A stretch of 64,000 bases of DNA, taken from the NCBI GenBank assembly GCA_028564925.1, contig CM053034.1, positions 89,261,160 through 89,325,159 of the forward strand. The letters are read 5' to 3'. The translations under genes were made by a program, and so were the position numbers. Positions 32,821-42,848 of this stretch are shown here, piece by piece. Source of the stretch: Lithobates sylvaticus (lineage: Eukaryota > Chordata > Amphibia > Anura > Ranidae). The first letter of the stretch is position 1. Every line of letters begins with the position of its first letter. The notes beneath the pieces were generated by a model. That model made no database searches and had not been told where the DNA came from. It was given only the letters and a program-made list of their open reading frames with translations.

Positions 32821-34420
32821 ACAACACTGTAAGCCCTCACAGTTACTCTTGGTGGGCGCAGGAATGGGCCCTGCTGTGAGTTATTAGATCAAGATTTGTA
32901 ATTGCATGCACCTGTTGAACAGGGCAGAAAAATTGGGCCTTTGGTGGTGGTGGACGGTGTTGCCACAAGACTGTAAGCCCTCACAGTTACTCTTGGTGGG
33001 CACAGGAATGGGCCCTGCTGTGAGTTATTAGATCAAGATTTGTAATTGCATGCACCTGTTGAACAGGGCAGAAAAATTGGGCCTTTGGTGGTGGTGGTGG
33101 TGGTGGTGGTGGTGGACGGTGTTGCCACAAGACTGTAAGCCCTCACAGTTACTCTTGGTGGGCACAGGAATGGGCCCTGCTGTGAGTTATTAGATCAAGA
33201 TTTGTAATTGCATGCACCTGTTGAACAGGGCAGAAAAATTGGGCCTTTGGTGGTGGTGGTGGTGGTGGTGGTGGTGGACGGTGTTGCCACAAGACTGTAA
33301 GCCCTCACAGTTACTCTTGGTGGGCACAGGAATGGGCCCTGCTGTGAGTTATTAGATCAAGATTTGTAATTGCATGCACCTGTTGAACAGGGCAGAAAAA
33401 TTGGGCCTTTGGTGGTGGTGGTGGTGGTGGACGGTGTTGCCACAAGACTGTAAGCCCTCACAGTTACTCTTGGTGGGCCCAGGAATGGGCCCTGCTGTGA
33501 GTTATTAGATCAAGATTTGTAATTGCATGCACCTGTTGAACAGGGCAGAAAAATTGGGCCTTTGGTGGTGGTGGTGGACGGTGTTGCCACAAGACTGTAA
33601 GCCCTCAGAGTTACTCTTGGTGGGCACAGGAATGGGCCCTGCTGTGAACTATTAGATCAAGATTTGTAATTACACGCCCCTGTTAAACAGGGGCTGAAAA
33701 ATTGTGCCTTAGGCATTGGTGCTGGTGCCACAACACTGCAACCCCTCACAGATACTGTACTCTGAGCACAGGAATGAGACCTGTTGCAAAGCATTGCATA
33801 AAAATTGTAATTACACGCCCAACAGGGGCTGAAAAATTGTGCCTTAGGCACTGGTGCTGGTGCCACAACACTGCAACCCCTCACAGATACTGTACTTGGA
33901 GCACAGCAGTCACACCTGTTGCGAAGCATTTTTTAAAAAAATTGTAATTACACGCCCCTGTTATAAAGGGGCTTAAAAATTGTGCCTTAGGCATTGGTGC
34001 TGGTGCCACAACACTGCAACCCCTCACAGATACTGTACTCTGAGCACAGCAATGAGACATGTTGCAAAGCATTGCCTAAAAATTGTAATTACACGCCCCA
34101 ACAGGGGCTGAAAAATTGTGCCTTAGGCACTGGTGCTGGTGCCACAACACTGCAACCCCTCACAGATACTGTACTCTGAGCACAGCAATGAGACCTGTTG
34201 CAAAGCATTGCCTAAAAATTGTAATTACACGCCCCAACAGGGGCTGAAAAATTGTGCCTTAGGCACTGGTGCTGGTGACACAACACTGCAACCCCTCACA
34301 GATACTGTACTTGGAGCACAGCAGTCACACCTGTTGCGAAGCATTTTTTTTAAAAAAAAATTGTAATTACACGCCCCTGTTATACAGGGGCTGAAAAATT
34401 GTGCCTTAGGCACTGGTGTG
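32820..34420 (-). repeat. hAT-5 3' array with (GGT)n stretches
   Basis: About eleven units. The distal ones carry CTGTAAGCCCTCACAG, TAGATCAAGATTTGTAATTG and (GGT)n of variable length, longest near 33085-33118 and 33248-33282. The proximal ones (33640-34420) carry TAGGCACTGGTGCTGGTG and the GCCCCTGTTAAACAGGGGC palindrome. Two related unit subtypes are thus arranged in separate blocks, as in hAT-3. Confidence 0.88.
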
Positions 34421-34476
34421 GTGGCATGGATCATTGAGGAGGAGGAAGAGGATAGTCAGTGAACATAACAGGACAG

Positions 34477-37422
34477 TCACTCAGCATCAGCATAGGCAGT
34501 CTTGAAGGGATGTAACATTATAAAGTATTCAGTTATATCCGCTTCAGGTGCCTGGTAGCTGGTGGTGATCCAAGACTGATTCATTTTTATGAAGGTCAGT
34601 CGATCAACCGAGTCGGTGGACAGGCGCACCCTATGATCGGTGACAAATCCTCCAGCAGCACTGAATGTGCGTTCGGAAAGAACACTGGATGCAGGACAGG
34701 CCAGTAGCTCAATTGCATACTGTGCAAGCTCTGGCCAGTGATCCATCCTCAGGACCCAGTAAGCCAGAGGATTTTCGGTGGGAAAGGTGTCCAAGTCTGA
34801 CCTTGCCCCTAGGTATTCCTGCACCATGTATATCAGATGCTGGCGATGGTTGCTGGAACCGATCATACCTTGGGGCTGCGGACTAAAAAATTGTCTGAAC
34901 GCATCGGTCAGACGTCCACCTTCCCCACCGCTCCTTCTGCTACTGACCGAAGCCTCAGCAACTCGTCGTCCAGGACCAGGAGTTTGTAACCTCCCAGTTT
35001 CTGGGAACGCGTTGCACAGACCTTTCTGCAAGGCCTCCCTGAGATGTCTCATCCTCTGCTCCCTCTGCGACGGCAAGATAAGGTCCGCAACCTTACCCTT
35101 GTACCGTGGATCAAGGAGAGTGGCCAGCCAGTAATGGTCCCTCTCCTTGATCCGAAGAACACGAGGATCCTTCCGCAGGCTTTGCAGGATCAGGGAGGCC
35201 ATGCTACGTAGGTTAGCTGAGGCATTCGGTCCGGAGTCTTCTGGGTCACTGAGGATGACATGATCGCCAGCCACCTCCTCCCAGCCACGTACAAGTCCAC
35301 TGGTTTGTTGGGACTGTACATCATCCCTAAAAGACTGCTGCTGCTGATGCTGAGTGCCAGGCTCCACCTCCATGCTCACACAATCCTCCTCCTCCTCCTC
35401 CTCCTCCTCATCCTCTTCCTGTGTGATGGGTGGGACAGAAGGAACACTGTCTGGATAAAGGGGGCCTTGAGAGGCAAGGAAATCCTCCTCTTCCTGCCTC
35501 TGTTCTGCCTCAAGTGCCCTGTCCATTATCCCACACAGCGTATGCTCCAACAGGTGGACAAGAGGTACAGTGTCATTGATGCATGCACTGTCACTGCTCA
35601 CCATCCTCGTGGCCTCCTCAAATGGTGAGAGGACAGTGCATGCATCCCTGATCATGCTCCACTGGCGTGGGGAAAAAAAGCCAAGCTCCCCTGACCCTGT
35701 CCTGGTGCCGTAGTCGCAAAGGTACTCATTGATGGCCCTCTGCTGCGTGTGCAGTCGCTGCAGCATGGCCAACGTTGAGTTCCACCTGGTGGGCATGTCA
35801 CATATTAGGCGGTTCTTGGGCAGGTTCAGCTCCTTTTGCAGCTCAGTCAGCCAAGCACTGGCATTATAAGATCGGCGGAAATGCACACAGACTTTCCTGG
35901 CCTGCCTCAGGACATCCTGTAAGCCTGGGTACCTGCCCAAGAACCGCTGCACCACCAGGTTGAGGACGTGAGCCATACAGGGCACATGGGTGAGCTGCCC
36001 CTGTCGCAGGGTGGAGAGGAGGTTGGTGCCATTGTCAGAAACGACCATTCCTGGCTTAAGCTGGCGTGGCGTCAACCACCTCTCGGCCTGCCCCTGCAGA
36101 GCTGCCAGAACCTCTGCCCCAGTGTGGCTCCTGTCCCCCAAACACACCAGCGCAAGCACGGCATGGCATCTTTTTGCCTGCGTACTCGCGTAGCCCCTTG
36201 TACGCCTACGGAGCACCACTGGTTCCGAGGACAGAGCACTGGAGGAAGAAGAGGAGGAGGGGGTGGAGGAGAGAGGTGTGTCACAACCAGTAGTAGCATT
36301 TTGGAGGCGTGGTGGTGGAACAACCTCCAACACTACTGCACCTTGTCCTGCATCCCTCCCAGCTGCCAATAGAGTGACCCAATGGGCCGTGAAAGAAAGA
36401 TAACGTCCCTGTCCATGCCTGCTGGACCATGAGTCAGCGGTAATATGCACCGCCCTGTCCAGCGAGGCATGGACATTGCCTTCCACATGCCGGTAGAGAG
36501 ACGGAATCGCCTTCCGTGAGAAAAAGTGGCGTTTGGGAACCTGCCACTGAGGAACCGCACATTGAACAAACTCACGGAAGGGGGCCGAGTCTACCAACTG
36601 AAAAGGCAGCAGTTGAAGTGCTAGCAATTTAGCCAAGCTAGCATTCAACCGCTGGGCATGTGGATGGCTGGGAGTATACTTCTTTCGACGGTCCAGCAGC
36701 TGGGGCAGGGAAATTTGCCTGCTACAATCGGACGTCGGTGTACTGCAAGTACTTGGTTGTGACACACCTAATTCTACACCTTCAGTCCTCTCAGAGCAGC
36801 TTTCAGAGAGGACTGAAGATATAGTGGGGATGGAGATCCCAGCTGATGAGGAGCAAGGAGAGGTCCGCTTTGTTCTTTGGTGTGGGTCTTTTATGTGTGC
36901 TTGCCAACGAGCTGCATGGCAGGTCGACATATGTCTGCTCATGCTTGTGGTGCCCAAGCGGCTGATGTTTTGGCCACGGGAGATACGCTTGAGACAAATA
37001 TTGCAAATAGCAGTGGTGCGATCTGATGCACTCGTCTCAAAAAAGGCCCACATCAAAGAACTTTTGTGATAACGTGCAGAGGCAGCGCCCTGCACAGGCG
37101 GAGCTCTGCGGTGTGATACAGTTGCTGTGCTGGCCTCTAGCTGGCCTCCAGGGGGCATCCTGCCTCGTTGGACATGTGACACCGCATCCTCCTCCTCCTC
37201 CTCCTCCTCTCTCCCTTTAGGCACCCACGTGGAGTCAGTGACCTCATCATCCCCTCCCTCTTCACCACTAGAGCAAACCTGGCAGTAAGCTGCAGCTGGT
37301 GGAACAGTACTGCCAGATTGCTGTCCTTCAGCATCCCCTCTCTCTGCGCGCACACTACTGCCTTCCTCAAGCTGGGTATCATCATCCGAGCCTTCGAATC
37401 GTTGGGCATCCTCCTGGAGCAT
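34477..37422 (-). CDS. hAT-5 transposase, BED-hAT, 981-codon open frame
   Basis: BED zinc finger at about residues 120-172 (SSLMWAFFET, then CNIC and RHMSTCH as zinc ligands). RNase H-like catalytic core: TADSWSSRHGQGRYLSFTAH (first Asp), MVVSDNGTNLLSTL, CMAHVLNLVVQRFLG, DMPTRWNSTLAML, FEEATRMVSS. After an acidic, Gln-rich insert comes LATLLDPRYKGKVADL, then the hATC dimerisation domain near the end (LAQYAIELLACPASS, ERTFSAAGGFVTDHRVRLST). Relative to hAT-3 the original start at 37789 is ACG, and a TAG at 37456-37458 cuts the N-terminal leader, so the frame opens at an internal Met (MLQEDAQRFEG). All core domains remain. Role: excision and insertion of the element. Whether this shorter protein is made or active is unknown. 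Confidence 0.9.
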   Translation of the reverse strand: MLQEDAQRFEGSDDDTQLEEGSSVRAERGDAEGQQSGSTVPPAAAYCQVCSSGEEGGDDEVTDSTWVPKGREEEEEEEDAVSHVQRGRMPPGGQLEASTATVSHRRAPPVQGAASARYHKSSLMWAFFETSASDRTTAICNICLKRISRGQNISRLGTTSMSRHMSTCHAARWQAHIKDPHQRTKRTSPCSSSAGISIPTISSVLSESCSERTEGVELGVSQPSTCSTPTSDCSRQISLPQLLDRRKKYTPSHPHAQRLNASLAKLLALQLLPFQLVDSAPFREFVQCAVPQWQVPKRHFFSRKAIPSLYRHVEGNVHASLDRAVHITADSWSSRHGQGRYLSFTAHWVTLLAAGRDAGQGAVVLEVVPPPRLQNATTGCDTPLSSTPSSSSSSSALSSEPVVLRRRTRGYASTQAKRCHAVLALVCLGDRSHTGAEVLAALQGQAERWLTPRQLKPGMVVSDNGTNLLSTLRQGQLTHVPCMAHVLNLVVQRFLGRYPGLQDVLRQARKVCVHFRRSYNASAWLTELQKELNLPKNRLICDMPTRWNSTLAMLQRLHTQQRAINEYLCDYGTRTGSGELGFFSPRQWSMIRDACTVLSPFEEATRMVSSDSACINDTVPLVHLLEHTLCGIMDRALEAEQRQEEEDFLASQGPLYPDSVPSVPPITQEEDEEEEEEEEDCVSMEVEPGTQHQQQQSFRDDVQSQQTSGLVRGWEEVAGDHVILSDPEDSGPNASANLRSMASLILQSLRKDPRVLRIKERDHYWLATLLDPRYKGKVADLILPSQREQRMRHLREALQKGLCNAFPETGRLQTPGPGRRVAEASVSSRRSGGEGGRLTDAFRQFFSPQPQGMIGSSNHRQHLIYMVQEYLGARSDLDTFPTENPLAYWVLRMDHWPELAQYAIELLACPASSVLSERTFSAAGGFVTDHRVRLSTDSVDRLTFIKMNQSWITTSYQAPEADITEYFIMLHPFKTAYADAE

Positions 37423-37789
37423 GTACCCAACACTGTGCTCAAACAGTTCGGGGGACTAATCAGGAGGACATGGTGGGTCTAGGGAAGGGGTGGCTGATGA
37501 TGCCATTGAGTACGCGTTGGCAGCTGCTCTGCCAGTACCCTCAGCCTGGGTGAGAGAGGATGAGGAGGATGAGGAGGGCTTGGTCATTCATTCTACCAAG
37601 CCTTCGGCATGATGCGGCTCCACATGTCCAGCCGCCGAAAAACAAAGACAAGCGTGTCCCATGGCCACGTGCTGATGACGATGCACGACCACGTCCACGG
37701 CCAGCACTGTTGTCTCTAGAAACAGAGCCTGCCTGCCTTGTGTTTTTGCCTCGGCACGGTCTGCCTCTCCTTGGCGGTCTTCCAGCCGT
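37423..37789 (-). pseudogene. hAT-5 transposase N-terminal leader, decayed
   Basis: The sequence matches the first ~110 codons of hAT-3 (GRPPRRGRQ, then GRGRGASSSARGHGT-like and AEGLVE), but the start codon is ACG, there is a phase change in the first 30 codons, and a TAG at 37456-37458 precedes SPELFEHSVGYML. The DNA-binding and catalytic parts lie downstream and are not touched. Confidence 0.75.
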
Positions 37790-37849
37790 TATAGACGGTA
37801 GTGTATATAGTATAAAAAATAGAGCTCCTATGTGTGCTCACAACACACT

Positions 37850-39205
37850 GTAGGTCCTATGGGTGCTGACACTAACACACTATAGGTACTATGTGTGCTG
37901 CTGACAAGAAAATATAGGAGCTATGTGTGCTGCCACAAACACACTATACGTCCTATGGGTGCTGCTGACACAAAGACACTATAGGTACTATATGTGTGCT
38001 GCTGTCAAGAAAATATAGGAGCTATGTGTGCTGCCACAAACACACTATACGTCCTATGGGTGCTGCTGACACAAAGACACTATAGGTACTATAGGTGTGC
38101 TGCTGTCAAGAAAATATAGGAGCTATGTGTGCTGCCACAAACACACTATAAGTCCTATGGGTGCTGCTGACACAAAGACACTATAGGTACTATATGTGTG
38201 CTGCTGACAAGAAAATATAGGAGCTCTGTGTGCTGCCACTAACACACTAGAAGTCCTATGGGTGCTGCTGACACAAAGACACTATAGGTACTATTGGTGT
38301 GCTGCTGACAAGAAAATATAGGAGCTCTGTGTGCTGCCACTAACACAATAGAAGTCCTATGGGTGCTGCTGACACAAAGACACAATAGGTAGTATATGTG
38401 TGCTGCTGACAAGTAAATATAGGAGCTCTGTATGCTGCCACTAACACACTAAAAGTCCTATGGGTGCTGCTGACACAAAGACACTATAGGTAGTATATGT
38501 GTGCTGCTGACAAGAAAATATAGGAGCTCTGTGCGCTGCCACTAACACACTAGAAGTCCTATGGGTGCTGCTGACACAAAGACACTATAGGTAGTATATG
38601 TGTGCTGCTGACAAGAAAATATAGGAGCTCTGTGTGCTGCCACTAACACACTAGAAGTCCTATGGGTGCTGCTGACACAAAGACACTATAGGTACTATAT
38701 GTGTGCTGCTGACAAGAAAATATAGGAGCTCTGTGTGCTGCCACTAACACACTAGAAGTCCTATGGGTGCTGCTGACACAAAGACACTATAGGTAGTATA
38801 TGTGTGCTGCTGACAAGAAAATATAGGAGCTCTGTGTGCTGCCACTAACACATTAGAAGTCCTATGGGTGCTGCTGACACAAAGACTCTATAGGTACTAT
38901 TGGTGTGCTGCTGACAAGAAAATATAGGAGCTCTGTGCGCTGCCACTAACACACTAGAAGTCCTATGGGTGCTGCTGACACAAAGACACTATAGGTACTA
39001 TATGTGTGCTGCTGACAAGAAAATATAGGAGCTCTGTGTGCTGCCACTAACACACTAGAAGTCCTATGGGTGCTGCTGACACAAAGACACTATAGGTAGT
39101 ATATGTGTGCTGCTGACAAGAAAATATAGGAGCTCTGTGTGCTGCCACTAACACACTAGAAGTCCTATGGGTGCTGCTGACACAAAGACACTATAGGTAG
39201 TATAT
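37850..39205 (-). repeat. Leader tandem array of hAT-5, 101-bp unit, about 13 copies
   Basis: CTATGGGTGCTGCTGACAC recurs near 37953, 38054, 38155, 38256, 38357 and 38458, then every 101 bp to about 39170. Units also share ACAAGAAAATATAGGAGCTC and CTGCCACTAACACACTAG. Later copies are nearly identical; those closest to the transposase are more diverged. It holds the same position as the 103-bp array of hAT-3 and the 97-bp array of hAT-2, but no shared sequence is obvious. Confidence 0.93.
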
Positions 39206-39790
39206 GGATGGGACAGAAGGTTGGGGTGCAATGCTGTGCTAACAGCACTGCGATTGGTGCTACTGCAATACTGTACTAACAGTACGCACACACCAGAGTA
39301 ATCCCCAGCAGCAGCTAATAACACACTAACTGTGCAATCAGCAGCAATAAATGATCACTAATGATGAATGACTCAGGTAGCAATGGTTTAGCAAAGAAAT
39401 AGCAATCAAGCAAAGACAGAATCAGCAGACTGCTCTCTCCTAAAGCCGGAACACATGTGACCGGGGCCGACGGCGTGGCGGCCTTTTAAATGGTGGGGCG
39501 TGTACTAAAGCCCCTGAGCTTTAATTGGCTACAGGCGTCCTGCCTGTAGCCAATTATTGCTCTCCTAGTTTCCGGCGCTGTGATTGGCCAAGCATGCGGG
39601 GTCACAGTGCATGCTTGGCCAATCATCAGCCAGCAATGCACTGCGCCGGCCGCAATGCATTGCGGGGCCGCTCGCATCACACGAATGTGATGCGAACGGC
39701 CCAAATAGTTCTGGGCTCGCCGAGCGAGCGAACGCCCGGTGCTCGATTCGATTCGAACGTGGGTTCGAATCGAGCACCGGCCCATCCCTA
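39206..39790 (-). promoter_or_regulatory. hAT-5 leader start, promoter and 5' terminus
   Basis: From the right: terminus TAGGGATGGGCCGGTGC, a dyad of GGTGCTCGATTCGA and its complement (39735-39780), inverted GCATGCTTGGCCAATC repeats, then a decayed TATA box (TTTTAAAT near 39484) beside GGCCGACGGCGTGGCGGCC. 39206-39420 is leader sequence without a gene. Confidence 0.6.
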
Positions 39791-40490
39791 CAACCAACCC
39801 AACAAACCCGCCAACAACAACAGTATATACAGCAAGGGATAGTACCAGAAACACAGATGTCAGCCAGGCCAGGGTCATACACAGCAGAACAGCAGAAGGA
39901 CAAGGGATGTTCCAGAAACATAAACGTTAGCCAGGCCAAGGTCATACACAGGGAGATCAGTAGAAGAGGGACTGGGAACAAACAGGACAAGGAGGGGATG
40001 GATCAGGATGAAGGTTAAAGGTAAGGGTACAGGAGCACAGGAGGGACAGGATCAGGATGGGATTGGGTACAGGCTCAGGTTACAAGGTTCAGGATACAGG
40101 CCGCAGGTACAGGTCAGGGCACAAGAAAGATACAACGGCGTATGTGAGTGTTTGCCCGGTATTTATATGCCTGTTATTGGTCTCAAGTGACACCTGTTTG
40201 CAAGAGGCGCTGTCTGCTCCACACTGCTGTGATCCTTCCGCTGGTGGATGCCAGTACTGCGGGCCAAAAATTACCTAATACTACCAAAGGGGAAAGCTCC
40301 ACTGGCAGTTCCAGACTGCCAGGAGACACATGCTGGTAGACCACAGTACTGCACAGTGTCATCAGCGGATGGAAACTTCCCTGACAGTATCTTAACAGGT
40401 ATGTTTGCGGATAGAGAAAGTATTTTGTTTGAGCGTTGGGTTTGGTGCATATTTATATTGAGCCTCTATTTTGTAGATGTCATGTAAGAG
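39791..40490. other. Unclassified sequence, possibly retroelement-derived
   Basis: No gene is supported. The stretch contains loosely repeated ACAGG-rich words (AGGACAGGATCAGGAT, GGTACAGGTCAGGG) around 39960-40110 and two related stretches GCCAGGCCAAGGTCATACAC at about 39865 and 39930. Similar word use is common near LTR-element ends, but no terminus was found. Confidence 0.3.
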
Positions 40491-41030
40491 GAATGTAAGC
40501 TTTTCCATCCGCTGGCGTTTAATTTCCATGCTCCGTGTTTAATAAGAACCTCTCTTATGACTGCCTTGTGGTCCTCCTATAGGATCCCTACATCGCAGTA
40601 AGGTTGTTTATTGATTTGAAAGTACTGACCCAGCTAACGCTGTACATCTTCCACTATCTCAGGAGTCAGGAGGAGGCTTTCATTCAGTCTCCAGAATCTA
40701 GTCCTGGAGGCTGAATGCTCCGAAAGTTGATATTTTAACTCAATCGGTGCATGGTCCGACCATGTGATCGTACCAATTGCTGTACTATGAACAGCCTGTA
40801 ACTGTGCATGTGGAATCAAAAAATTATTTATATGCGAATAGAGTTTGTGGGGAGAAGATTAAAACGTGTAATCTCTCTCACCTGAATGTTGTAAGCGGCA
40901 AACGTCAATTAGTTGAGCTTTGTAGAAAGCTCATGACACTCGCTTTCGAACACCAGGAGTGAAAGAGGACGAGCCAGTAGAGGTGTTCATGTTGGGAAGC
41001 AACGGAACATTAAAATTGCCTCCCAAGAGA
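40490..41030 (-). pseudogene. L1 endonuclease remnant, C-terminal part (probably L1-a)
   Basis: Minus-strand reading gives LLGGNFNVPLLPNMNTS (the GGDLN-type motif), GERDYTFLSPQ, then IGTITWSDHAPIELKYQL with the SDH box, FWRLNESLL, and downstream QYFQINKQPYCDVGI and a RGVLIKHGA-type end. Several stops and frame changes interrupt it. The preceding ~80 residues of the endonuclease are absent; the N-terminal part follows at 48460-48700 beyond L1-c. Confidence 0.75.
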
Positions 41031-41031
41031 C

Positions 41032-42848
41032 GGAGCTCTCATTCCGAAGAACGGGGAGGCGTCATGACGTAGCAGCGTGCGTGGTGTCCTCCGGAGCCTC
41101 TCGCTCTCCCTGCAGCCGCTCCGAACCTCCCGCCCCATTACGCCGAGCACTCCGCCCGCTACACGCTAGATGCGGTCAGAGAAAGGAGAAGATGATCAGC
41201 GGCGGAGTGTGAAGCCGCCCGCCCGCCCGCTTAACGCACGCATCTGAGACCCCCCTCACTGCCGCATGCCTGCATACATCTGGGAGACCTCCCGTTTTGT
41301 CCTCCTTCGGTCAGAGGAGCCCTCCGTAGACCCCTGAGGCGACCCCCACTGGAGAACATACAGCTAGTATAATATTGGGAACTCGGTCGCCGGAACAGGA
41401 GGGGGGGCGCCGGCAGTTCAGGTCCCGAAGCTGCTGCGGCTGGATGGAGGAACCACCTGGAACCGGCAACCAGTCCCAGGAGTGGTGAGTGGCCCGCTGG
41501 GCCAATGAATGAACTGTTCCCCTGCTGCATTCGTTTATTGGAGGGGCTATATGTTTGAGTGCCAGTATTCAAATAGATACACGCTGCTGGTGTAAAGCTG
41601 ATTAAAAGCATAACCATAAAGCACAAATCATAAAAATGAACTGTAGCAACTGATTAAGCGCTTTATTGCTGTCATGAGCGGATGGATTTAGAGAATAGCT
41701 TGCTGGATCTTAAGCTATAAAAACGCTACTTGCACGTCTATTACTATTCTAGATATTCAAATATCTGTAATGGCAACTATATCGCTTGGTTATTAAGTAT
41801 GAGGTGACAACTATAAACTTTAAAATAATGTGGCGATCATCACAGTAACGGTTATCTGCCCTGAACAGGTATTAGGAAGGTGAAGTTCATCTGGTACCTC
41901 ATAGGAAGATTGAGAGAATTTGAGAGTAATTCCCCTATTGGCATACCTTGACCCCAGTTACCTCAACTGATTGCTCAGCTGTCACGGAGCCCCCCCCCCA
42001 TCACCTGCCCCCTGCTGCCCTCGTGGTGGAAAAGGAAGAATCTTAGGTGGGGGTGGAGAGCAAAAAGGAGGGACAATTGGCGGTCAAAAGGTCGTGAACC
42101 AGTGACGCGCCTGCGACAAGGTTGTCTGTCCTTACTAGCGATACGGACCATCCGTACCACCTACCCTTAACTCGTTGTAGCAACTGTCTTGCGACTATGG
42201 GACAATTTCTGTGACTATTTTTAAAAGGAGCCACATGACCATCTAGACTGAAAGGAGCTCGAGGAAGTATTGGAGCAAGAGGGATAGTGGGCCTTGTACA
42301 CGCAATACACTCAAGGAGAAGCAAAAAGCAGAGGAACGTGCTTTATACTTGAAAACTTACACTATGGCTTCTGACTCTGTTTAAATCTGTGTGTCCCCTA
42401 TTGCCCACCCCACCTCCTTTCGTGCTGTTTTGTTTTTCGTATTTTTGCTCGCTCCACCCTTTCTTCTTTTTTTTTGGGGTCTGCCCCCCCCCCCCTCCCC
42501 TGGAAAGGTTGATTGGGGATCAAGGTCAAGAGACAATTCAGCAGGAGGTTTGAATGGACAAAACAAAAATGTTAAGAGATGTCAACCTGACGGGTTAAAA
42601 ATAGTGTATATTATATTGATAAGCCCCAACAGGTTCACCCTGCTGTTCTAGTAGCCTTGGGGGCAATTGTAATTGGCTGACCAGAAATCATATAGTACCC
42701 CGTTCATGGCCCGTTCTCGGCTCGCCGGGACTTCGGGTAAATTAATTTGGTTAATTTGGTGGTAAGGGGGTAGAGGAGGGGTAGTAAAAGAGGCTGTAAG
42801 AGGGGGTTCGATCGGTTAAAAAAAAAAAAGGAAAAATAGGGGTCTGAA
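41032..42848 (+). promoter_or_regulatory. L1-c 5' UTR with CpG-rich start
   Basis: 41040-41480 is GC-rich with many CpG (for example CCGCCCGCCCGCCCGC), the usual character of an L1 internal promoter. The rest is AT-richer and without a supported frame. A C-rich run lies at 42485-42500. Confidence 0.6.

Larger units (their letters stand above)
31849..39790 (-). mobile_element. hAT-5: BED-hAT element with long open transposase
   Basis: The ends are TAGGGATGAGCCGAACACC at 31849 and, on the other strand, TAGGGATGGGCCGGTGC at 39790. Between them, read on the minus strand, are promoter, 101-bp leader array, transposase, 3' array with (GGT)n stretches, and 3' subterminal block. The flanking octamers (GATAGGAA and CAACCAAC) do not match, so either border was rearranged after insertion. 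The element is about 7.9 kb, unusually long for hAT because of the two arrays. Confidence 0.82.

Noticed and set aside
34477-37422. Domesticated host ZBED gene
   Set aside because: It lies between hAT termini and arrays, has close broken copies nearby, and no splice structure. It reads as a transposon gene.
31849-39790. Clean single insertion of hAT-5 with matching 8-bp duplication
   Set aside because: The flanking octamers (GATAGGAA and CAACCAAC) do not match, so I do not claim intact borders.
39791-40490. LTR of a second gypsy-type element
   Set aside because: Word composition is suggestive, but no TG...CA borders, primer-binding site or coding part could be seen.
41040-41480. CpG island of a host gene
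   Set aside because: It is followed by L1-c ORF1 and ORF2 in the same orientation and starts at the L1 border, so it is the L1 internal promoter.
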